This document shows, one piece after another, positions 1 to 5,180 of a DNA stretch of 5,180 nucleotides; the stretch's first letter is position 1, and each line of letters opens with the position of its first letter. The notes under the pieces were generated by a model. That model ran no database searches. It had not been told where the DNA came from and saw only the letters and a program-made list of their open reading frames with translations. A program made the translations under genes and the position numbers. Origin of the DNA: an uncultured Selenomonas sp. (lineage in GTDB: Bacteria > Bacillota > Negativicutes > Selenomonadales > Selenomonadaceae); contig CALJPB010000163.1 in assembly GCA_937981305.1 (NCBI GenBank), positions 1-5,180 of the forward strand. Reading direction: 5' to 3'.

Positions 1-118
1 CATGGACATGGGGGGGACGGTATTGTTCAGGATGGAGCGGACGTGAGCGTATAGGAATTGGGAACATCGGAAATGTTTTTGAAAATCTCCAAAAGGTAAA
101 AATTTTTAACATCGAATA

Positions 119-127
119 TGCTATAAT
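119..127 (+). promoter_or_regulatory. Probable extended -10 promoter
   Basis: A perfect TATAAT hexamer at 122-127 is preceded by TGC at 119-121, which gives an extended -10 element. The matching -35 position near 99-104 has no good hexamer. It instead falls in the AT-only palindrome TAAAAATTTTTA at 97-108. Transcription would begin near 134 and leave a leader of roughly 107 bases before the ATG at 241. No obvious stable hairpin or riboswitch-like structure was seen in that leader. It probably drives the 241-669 gene and perhaps the genes that follow. Confidence 0.6.
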
Positions 128-240
128 GCAATTATCAAACAATTGTAGCACAGCACTGATTTCTTTGCCAAATATTTCGCGACTTGTGGGACTGAGATAT
201 ACCGTCCTTGGTTTTCTACTTTATGAAGGGAGAAATCACG

Positions 241-669
241 ATGAACAGAAAAGAACATTCATTTATCCGGTTTGGAGAGGATCGGATCAAGCTCGACTCC
301 ATTGAAGGCTATGGCATCCGCACGATTACCCGCTATTTTGTGCGAAACGAGGCGCACTCCGAGGTTGAAAGGAACAGCTATGAGGGGGCATTTGAGCTGT
401 ATAATATGTACGATGATGAGCCGGATAAGAGTGCCAGTCCCATGCTCGACATCAGCGGGGATCCTGTGATTATGGACGGAATGGTGGTTCAGGAAGGTCA
501 TCTTCCCCCCAAAGCGTTTGATGTGAAGAAGGCACGCGCATTGTATATTCGAGGCAAGCAGATGGGGGGCGAATGGCCGGAGTATTCTACTTTGCTTTAC
601 AAGGAGGGCGAATGCGGTTTTGACATCCATGCCAAAGTTGCCGAACTGGATGGACTTTTCCTCGACTAG
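241..669 (+). CDS. Hypothetical protein, 142 residues
   Basis: I do not recognise this family. The ATG at 241 is preferred because AAGGGAG at 226-232 is a good ribosome binding site eight bases upstream. The in-frame TTG at 208 has no such site, and the ATG at 223 overlaps the site itself. The product is acidic and soluble-looking, with no signal peptide or membrane segment. Its first 35 residues alternate hydrophobic and charged positions in a beta-rich pattern (for example FIRFGEDRIKL). An acidic stretch YDDEPD lies near residues 57-62, and the C-terminus holds FDIHAKVAELDGLF at about 127-140. It is the first gene after the probable promoter and lies 83 bases before the WYL regulator gene, so it may belong to the same unit. 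A role as a small accessory or antitoxin-like component is possible but unsupported. Confidence 0.75.
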   Translation: MNRKEHSFIRFGEDRIKLDSIEGYGIRTITRYFVRNEAHSEVERNSYEGAFELYNMYDDEPDKSASPMLDISGDPVIMDGMVVQEGHLPPKAFDVKKARALYIRGKQMGGEWPEYSTLLYKEGECGFDIHAKVAELDGLFLD

Positions 670-752
670 CAGAAAAACTTGCCCGACAAAAATAACAGGA
701 ATCGACGCATACCGGATTGAAAGGCACTACATTTTCAGGAGGTGAGCATAAT

Positions 753-1743
753 ATGTATCTTTATGCACTGCAGGACAAGAAGGTTCTAAATATGATGATT
801 TTGGAGGTCTTGGAGCAATATACGGACAGCGACCACCGCTTGACGCAACAGAAAATCGTGGATTTGCTGGAAAAAAACTATGGCGTTCCATGTACGCGGC
901 AGACGGTCAAGAATAATCTTATGCTCCTTAAGAATATGGGGTATGATATTTCCATGCGTGGCGGTATCTTCCTTAAATCGCGCCTATTTGACAATGCAGA
1001 ACTGAGAATGCTGATCGACAGCGTCCTTTTTTCCCGTACTCTTTCCGGCGAAGAGGTTGAACGACTGATCAAGAAGCTGACAGGGCTTGGCAACAAATAC
1101 TTCCGCGCCAAAGTGAAGCACGTCTGTCATCTGCCGAAACTCATACACTCAGACAACAAGCAAGTTCTGCTGAATTTGGATGTGCTGAACGATGCCATCG
1201 AACAGGAGCGGAAGGTTCGCTTTACTTACAATAGCTACGGCAAAGACTTCCAGCTACATCCCAGACGGAAAGACCCCGTACATCGTGAACCCGTATCAGA
1301 TGGTGGCAAATCAGGGCAGATATTATTTGCTCTGCAGTTACGACACAAGCAATCGACTTTCTCACTATCGCCTAGATTATATGACGAAGCTGGAGATGCT
1401 CGATGAGAAGGTCAAGCCGATGGATCAAATGGAAGATTTTGTCCAAGGCTACAGTCTGCCAAAGCACATGGAAGAACACATCTATATGTTCAGCGGTCCG
1501 AGCGTGCAAGTGAAGATGCGCGTCTCTGAGCACATGATAGGAGCACTGATCGACTGGTTCGGTAAGAAATTTCGCATTGTTCAAGAGGAGGCGGATAAAC
1601 TCATCGTTTCCGTTGCCTGCAACAAACATGCGATGAGATACTGGGCGTTACAGTACGGGGAATATGTAGAGGTTTTAGAGCCAGAAAGTCTGCGGGATGA
1701 GATTCGTGAGGTTGTTGATTGTATGGCAAGTTTTTATCGGTAA
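753..1743 (+). pseudogene. WYL-domain transcriptional regulator, frameshifted
   Basis: This is a DNA-binding regulator of the YafY/WYL type interrupted by one frameshift. The ATG at 753 follows a near-ideal AGGAGGTGAG site at 737-746. The first frame encodes a winged helix-turn-helix (about residues 25-75, with LTQQKIVDLLE and TRQTVKNNLMLLKNMGY) and a linker, up to LHPRRKDP at about 168-175. It then runs into unrelated residues and stops at 1404-1406. The +1 frame carries on with YIVNPYQMVANQGRYYL, the core of the WYL domain, and with YRLDYMTKLEML. It ends in a WCX-like C-terminal region (SVQVKMRVSEHM to the stop at 1741-1743). Removing one base restores about 329 residues, a normal length for the family. 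WYL domains sense ligands, probably nucleotides or nucleic acid, and related proteins such as BrxR and CapW repress phage-defence operons. The family call is strong. Whether the break is real or a sequencing error cannot be told from here. Confidence 0.9.
1269..1277 (+). other. Frameshift site in WYL gene
   Basis: The reading frame changes within the short runs AAA (1269-1271) and CCCC (1274-1277). Dropping one C gives HPRRKDPYIVNPYQ and dropping one A gives HPRRKTPYIVNPYQ. Both fit the HPRREEPYIVNPYQ pattern that I recall for this family, with no gap. A single inserted base is therefore the simplest explanation. I see no stop codon in the slippery position and no downstream structure that would argue for programmed frameshifting. 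Confidence 0.8.
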
Positions 1744-1765
1744 GTTGCATACACAAATATTCACG

Positions 1766-1793
1766 TTGTGGACATAGTATGCGCTCTTATAGA
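1766..1793 (+). promoter_or_regulatory. Weak possible promoter
   Basis: TTGTGG at 1766-1771 and TATAGA at 1788-1793 are 16 bases apart and could form a weak sigma-70 promoter in the 119-base gap after the WYL gene. The match is partial in both boxes. If it is used, transcription would start near 1800. That would favour the ATG at 1863, rather than the one at 1779, as the start of the next gene. Confidence 0.2.
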
Positions 1794-1862
1794 AACTCAG
1801 CCAATCGGTCTGCATATACTGACCTCTGGATTTTCATGCGCACTGGAAAGGATTTGATTGAT

Positions 1863-2906
1863 ATGTTGTACCGTTATAGCAAAGAGATGCAGCCAGACGT
1901 GGGAGGGAGGAATGTTCTGCATCCGTTGGAGTATTACAGTTGTGCAGATATTAGTGACAAGGAAAAAGATCTTGAGGAACTGCTTGTGACCTATATGAGC
2001 GAATTGTATACGGCGGGCGGACTTCTGATGCCCATTTTTCAGAAACGTCATTATCAGGAAGAACCCGACATTATGGCTCTGGATCAATATGGAAATATGG
2101 TTCTGTTCGAACTGAGGCGAGGGAGGGTGGGCGGCGATACCGCCTTGCAGCTCATGCGCTACGCGCAGAAATTTGGGCGATATGGCTATGTGGAGCTCGA
2201 TCACCTATATCGCCAGTACAGCAAATCGGATACAGCACTGTCCGAAGCGCATCAATCTGTTTTTGCTCTGACGGATTCATTAAGTGATGTGGAGTTCAAT
2301 CAGCATCAGAAGTTGGTAATTGTGGGGAGTACCTCTGATGATACGATGATTGGAGCTGTCAATTATTGGAGAGCAGCCGGGCTTGATATTGATTTTTTGC
2401 CCTACCGTATCTACAAGATCGGAGAGGAACAGTACTTTGAGTTTTTTGCAAAGCCGTATGATGCCTCTGTCAATCCAAAGAACAAGAAAGGAGTTCTGTT
2501 TGACACCAATAAATCGTACGACGAGGCTGCCGTCTGGGATATGTTCGACAAGTCCAAAATCAGCGCTTATGGTGAAGCGGCTGATGAAGTGCGGCACTTT
2601 CAGCCAGGGGACTATGTCTTTTACTATCATAAAGGCGCTGGAGTCATCGGTGCGGGAATCATTGATTCCCCAGTTGTATTCGAGGATCAGACGAAGGATG
2701 AACGTTATCGGTCGGTCAAACTGCTGACACCAAAGCTGCGGCAGGAGAGTGAAATCAAGTCACTTTCAGCGAGTGAGTTGAAAAAATTTTTGAATGCCAG
2801 GGGATTTTATTATGCAGGAACTATGAAAGTTCCCTACCTGTCCGTTGATGATTCCATGCTCCTCGTAAATACTCTGCGTGAACGGTACGATATGGAATTG
2901 CTCTGA
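1863..2906 (+). CDS. NucS/DUF91-like nuclease fold with EVE-like domain
   Basis: This is a 347-residue two-domain protein. The ATG at 1863 has AAAGGA at 1847-1852 ten bases upstream. In-frame ATGs at 1779 and 1836 are possible but lack a clear site, and the extra N-terminal residues do not resemble the domain. The N-terminal part matches the NucS/DUF91 branch of the PD-(D/E)XK superfamily: DKEKDLEELL (32-41), PDIMALDQYGNMVLFELRRGR (68-88), then QLMRY (96-100). D69 and E83 fit the catalytic acids, but the usual lysine of ELK is R85. The C-terminal part begins near 210 with VLFDTNKSYDEAAVWDMF. It contains PGDYVFYYHKGAGVIGAGII (248-267), typical of the EVE/PUA-like fold, and ends with MKVPYLS (321-327). 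EVE-like modules bind modified bases in nucleic acids, so a modification-dependent nuclease or sensor is a plausible role. The domain calls come from remembered motifs. The activity is uncertain because of the lysine change. Confidence 0.8.
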   Translation: MLYRYSKEMQPDVGGRNVLHPLEYYSCADISDKEKDLEELLVTYMSELYTAGGLLMPIFQKRHYQEEPDIMALDQYGNMVLFELRRGRVGGDTALQLMRYAQKFGRYGYVELDHLYRQYSKSDTALSEAHQSVFALTDSLSDVEFNQHQKLVIVGSTSDDTMIGAVNYWRAAGLDIDFLPYRIYKIGEEQYFEFFAKPYDASVNPKNKKGVLFDTNKSYDEAAVWDMFDKSKISAYGEAADEVRHFQPGDYVFYYHKGAGVIGAGIIDSPVVFEDQTKDERYRSVKLLTPKLRQESEIKSLSASELKKFLNARGFYYAGTMKVPYLSVDDSMLLVNTLRERYDMELL

Positions 2907-3017
2907 GGTGTGCTAGATATTGGAAGATGCTCTTACGCTAAGACGTAGATGCCATGAATTTGATCGAGAATGACTGCTTCTTGCCTAAAAGTGTACACGG
3001 ATCGGAGTTGAAGTACA

Positions 3018-3566
3018 ATGGGGAAATTTGACAGTTCGTTAAGAATGGCTCTCGTGAAGCGACTGCCAAACAGGCTCGATTATGTCGTGTCGTATAGAAT
3101 TGAAGGCGCGGTAGACCTGCGCGAGATAACGACAGGGCATGATCGCGTGGTCATTATCATTGACTGCGAAACTGATGCAAAGACGATAGCACCAATTCTG
3201 GATGCTATCGTTCGATTCATAAAAAGAGAGGATTATTTTCGGCTGTCGGATTACAGCGTATTTTTATGGCGAGATGAGATATTTTCGCCGCTGTCGCCTT
3301 TGCGTGTGTCGGCATCGAGACTTAGGCAGCACTTTGAAAAAATCGATGCATACGATAACGTAAGCGGAAGTTGGGAAAATTTTAAGGAGATATATAAGCC
3401 CCACAAAAATGTAGGGCAGGTAATCCTCATCACGACAGCAAGGAAGGTCACTCAGTTGAGAGAAATGCGCACGATTGGAGCAAATAATCTGCTTCTTTTA
3501 TATCCGAGAGATGATGAATCAGAAAACAAGGGGACGATCGCAGGTGTTCCTTGCATTGCTTATTGA
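3018..3566 (+). CDS. Hypothetical protein, possibly vWA-like
   Basis: I do not recognise this 182-residue protein with certainty. The ATG at 3018 has GGAG at 3004-3007 ten bases upstream. The order of predicted elements loosely resembles a von Willebrand A or other Rossmann-like fold. There is a hydrophobic strand VVIIIDCETD (44-53) ending in acidic residues where a metal site DxSxS would sit, then a helix (TIAPILDAIVRFIKR) and a strand YSVFLW. SGSWENF lies at 116-122, followed by a strand QVILITTAR (134-142) and a final strand NLLLLYP (157-163). The classic DxSxS motif is not intact, so metal binding is doubtful. No signal peptide or membrane segment is seen. It lies between the two nuclease-fold genes, 51 bases before the PDDEXK_4 gene, which suggests a partner or adaptor role. 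That is inference from position only. Confidence 0.7.
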   Translation: MGKFDSSLRMALVKRLPNRLDYVVSYRIEGAVDLREITTGHDRVVIIIDCETDAKTIAPILDAIVRFIKREDYFRLSDYSVFLWRDEIFSPLSPLRVSASRLRQHFEKIDAYDNVSGSWENFKEIYKPHKNVGQVILITTARKVTQLREMRTIGANNLLLLYPRDDESENKGTIAGVPCIAY

Positions 3567-3617
3567 AGATGGGTTTAGGTAATCGAGGAGGAGCTGTTTA
3601 TAGGAAGGTGAGATGTC

Positions 3618-4742
3618 GTGGCATCGACCAAAGTGGAAAAGGCTGTTGTCTTTTTAGACGAAGTAAAACCTATATGTGAGGATATTCATACAAAAGAAGC
3701 GGAAAAACGCGCTCGTGGAGAAAACTTCAATATCTTTTTCATCCTGGGAATTGAGACACGGGAAGTCTACATTTGCAAGATGCTCGGCGCATTGCTCTCT
3801 CCGCAGGGGGGACACGACGCGGGAGCAATTTTCCTTGAAAAATTCCTTGCGGATATCTTAGGGGAAAGTGCTCTTGCCATGCGGGCAGAAGACGCTGTCG
3901 TGCGATGTGAGGATGTGACCAAGGAAGGCCGACGCATCGACCTTACCATTGAAATGAATGGAAAAATCATCCCCATCGAGGCGAAAATCAATGCGGGAGA
4001 TCAAGATCATCAGTTGGCGGACTATTACATGGAAATTGCAGGCCGTACGGGAAAATGCGACTATATATGTTATCTGACAAAGGATGGACACAAACCATCT
4101 TTGAGCAGTATGACGAGTACGCTGGGGAATGGAAGTGCGGAGGGCGCGCCGCAAACGAACCTGAACGAGGCTCAAATAAAGAGGCTTTCATGGAAGGATG
4201 ATATTGTTCCGTGGCTGGAAGCATGTGCTGGCTTGGAGATAGTGCAGCGCAAGACATTGGTGCAGAAAAACATATGGCAGTTGATCGACACAATAAGAGG
4301 ATGGGATAACACTATGGAATCGCAGCTCATGGATTTTGTAAAATCAGATGACGATATGGATACCGCCTTCTACATTTGGCAGCGTGTCAGCGCTGCACGA
4401 AATGCACTCTGGGAGAGATTTATCAAAGAATTTGAATCTCAGATGAAAGGTGTTCACACTCTGGAAAGAATACCAAATAAGAGATCGGAGTATTGGTTTG
4501 AAAAGCCTAAGAAAGACAATGGTGATTATGGGATTGGCTTGGTTTTGAAGAACGAAAGTGAAAAAGAGCACTGCATAGGTTTCTACCTGTTTGACAGCAA
4601 GGGAGAGTTCAAGAATAGTGAGCCTTATAAATCCATGCTGAGCGGGTCGATGAAAGTAGAGGTCGAGAGACTTCAAGAGCGTTTAAGTGTAAAAAACGGA
4701 GAAAAAGAATATGTTGACTTTTGCAATAACAACGACAACTAA
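3618..4742 (+). CDS. PD-(D/E)XK nuclease family protein (PDDEXK_4 type)
   Basis: This 374-residue protein starts at GTG 3618. An in-frame TGA at 3609-3611 rules out any longer start, and AGGTGA at 3606-3611 is well placed. The nearby ATG at 3613 is in another frame and gives only 14 codons. The core of the PD-(D/E)XK fold is complete. NIFFILGIETREV (38-50) carries the conserved E48, and a LLSPQGGH segment follows (59-66). RRIDL holds D108, PIEAKINAGD holds E121 and K123, and QLADYY follows (132-137). These residues form the usual metal-dependent phosphodiester-cleaving site. The region after 200 is helical and charged, as in relatives. The last 15 or so residues (from about 359) are written by AT-rich DNA unlike the rest of the gene and overlap the start of tsaB by 32 bases. 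The natural C-terminus may therefore have been lost or replaced. The substrate is unknown; such proteins occur in restriction and phage-defence settings. Confidence 0.85.
   Translation: MASTKVEKAVVFLDEVKPICEDIHTKEAEKRARGENFNIFFILGIETREVYICKMLGALLSPQGGHDAGAIFLEKFLADILGESALAMRAEDAVVRCEDVTKEGRRIDLTIEMNGKIIPIEAKINAGDQDHQLADYYMEIAGRTGKCDYICYLTKDGHKPSLSSMTSTLGNGSAEGAPQTNLNEAQIKRLSWKDDIVPWLEACAGLEIVQRKTLVQKNIWQLIDTIRGWDNTMESQLMDFVKSDDDMDTAFYIWQRVSAARNALWERFIKEFESQMKGVHTLERIPNKRSEYWFEKPKKDNGDYGIGLVLKNESEKEHCIGFYLFDSKGEFKNSEPYKSMLSGSMKVEVERLQERLSVKNGEKEYVDFCNNNDN
4685..4710. other. Base-composition boundary
   Basis: Counting by hand, the 60 bases from 4621 hold about 48 % G+C. The 60 from 4681 hold about 30 %, and the lines at 4861, 4921 and 5041 hold about 35, 30 and 23 %. 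Codon choice shifts at the same place to ATA, AGA, GTA, AAA and GAA. The break falls just upstream of the tsaB ribosome binding site, where foreign DNA could insert without breaking tsaB. A contig misjoin would look the same. I see no flanking repeat, integrase or attachment site. Confidence 0.6.
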
Positions 4743-5180
4743 GCTCGCGGGAATTTCCCTACATAAAGATAACAGATTACTGGGAGAGATTAAAATCGAA
4801 GTTTCCAGAACTCATTCTACAACTATACTTGACCAGATTGACAGCCTGTTTGCATGGACAGGAGAAAAACTGGATAATGTAGAAAATGTTCTAGTTTCAA
4901 TAGGTCCAGGTTCCTTTACAGGAGTTAGGATAGCAATATCAGTAGTAAAAGGAATGTTTTATGGAAGAAATGTAAACTTTTATCAGGTGAATGAACTGGA
5001 TGCACTAGCTTATCAGGCATTTTACAGTTTAGACAGTAATTTTTTATCACAGAATAGTGGAAGTGAAGAAAATAGTAAAATAGAAATATATTCCATGATA
5101 GATTCAGGGAAGGAAAAAATATATTGTGCAGCTTATGAGGCAGAAGCTTCAGAAGAAAAACTCAGACAGGTTGAAGATTA
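4711..5180 (+). CDS. tsaB: tRNA t6A biosynthesis protein TsaB, N-terminal part
   Basis: This reading frame is open from ATG 4711 to the right edge (156 full codons), so the gene is cut by the window. GGAGA at 4698-4702 is a good ribosome binding site eight bases upstream. TsaB is a cytoplasmic, inactive ASKHA-fold partner of TsaD. Together with TsaE it helps transfer threonylcarbamoyl from TsaC/TsaC2 product to A37 of ANN-decoding tRNAs. The evidence is the N-terminal strand MLTFAITTTTKLAGISL (1-17), THSTTIL (34-40) and the family signature SIGPGSFTGVR (63-73). NELDALAYQA (94-103) and the strand before KIY (136-138) lie further on. The usual IDTST near the start is ITTTT here, a tolerable variation. 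Its strong AT bias separates it from every gene to its left. It overlaps the nuclease gene by 32 bases in another frame and may be co-transcribed with it. The rest of the gene, and any tsaD or tsaE neighbour, lies outside the window. Confidence 0.9.
   Translation, partial: MLTFAITTTTKLAGISLHKDNRLLGEIKIEVSRTHSTTILDQIDSLFAWTGEKLDNVENVLVSIGPGSFTGVRIAISVVKGMFYGRNVNFYQVNELDALAYQAFYSLDSNFLSQNSGSEENSKIEIYSMIDSGKEKIYCAAYEAEASEEKLRQVED

Noticed and set aside
1..54. A frame open from the left edge ending at TAG 52-54, reading HGHGGDGIVQDGADVSV.
   Set aside because: It could be the tail of an upstream gene, but 17 residues rich in glycine and histidine are too few to support a call.
63..80. Inverted repeat AACAT/ATGTT followed by a run of T, possibly a terminator.
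   Set aside because: The stem is only five mostly A-T pairs, extended by G-T wobbles. It is too weak for an intrinsic terminator.
2935..2948. Short inverted repeat TACG/CGTA in the gap after the DUF91-EVE gene.
   Set aside because: It has four base pairs and no T-run, which is not enough for a terminator or recombination site.
2991..2998. The palindrome GTGTACAC and a TTGATC box at 2960-2965 as a possible promoter or operator.
   Set aside because: There is no matching -10 box at proper spacing, and an eight-base palindrome is common by chance.
2954..3031. A 25-codon frame starting at ATG 2954 in the gap before the 182-residue protein gene.
   Set aside because: It has no clear ribosome binding site, overlaps the start of the next gene, and such a length is expected by chance.
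3613..3657. ATG start at 3613 close to a good ribosome binding site.
   Set aside because: It opens only 14 codons in a different frame from the nuclease, and it is too close to the site to initiate well.
3858..4293. Overlapping minus-strand open frames opposite the PDDEXK_4 gene.
   Set aside because: They lie opposite a gene with clear catalytic motifs, show no family pattern, and lack convincing ribosome binding sites.

Overview
The window has two parts of different character. Positions 1 to about 4690 have roughly balanced base composition: 60-base lines I counted by hand in the last gene run from about 38 to 53 % GC. They carry a tightly packed, all-plus-strand set of accessory genes. From about 4690 to the right edge the DNA turns sharply AT-rich (hand-counted lines of about 23 to 38 % GC) and holds the start of a housekeeping gene, tsaB. 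The Shine-Dalgarno sites and codon use suggest a low- to mid-GC Firmicute-like source for the left part; the protein style reminds me of Negativicutes such as Selenomonas. The tsaB fragment looks Fusobacteria-like (Leptotrichia type). Both assignments are impressions from memory, not searches.

Layout from left to right: a probable extended -10 promoter near 119-127; an unrecognised 142-residue protein (241-669); a WYL-domain transcriptional regulator broken by a single +1 frameshift (753-1743); a two-domain protein with an N-terminal NucS/DUF91-like PD-(D/E)XK fold and a C-terminal EVE/PUA-like module (1863-2906); an unrecognised 182-residue protein with a faint von Willebrand A-like pattern (3018-3566); a PD-(D/E)XK nuclease of the PDDEXK_4 type (3618-4742); and tsaB (4711 to the edge), which overlaps the nuclease gene by 32 bases.

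WYL regulators often control phage-defence loci, and EVE-like modules paired with nucleases are associated with recognition of modified bases. The block 241-4742 is therefore a reasonable candidate for a small defence or restriction-type cassette lying directly against a housekeeping gene. That joint role is inference. The regulator frameshift, the replacement of the usual ExK lysine by arginine in the NucS-like domain, and the composition break inside the end of the last nuclease gene all raise the possibility of decay, recent transfer or a misjoined contig. No RNA genes, CRISPR arrays, insertion sequences or convincing intrinsic terminators were found. The gaps between genes are all under 300 bases.
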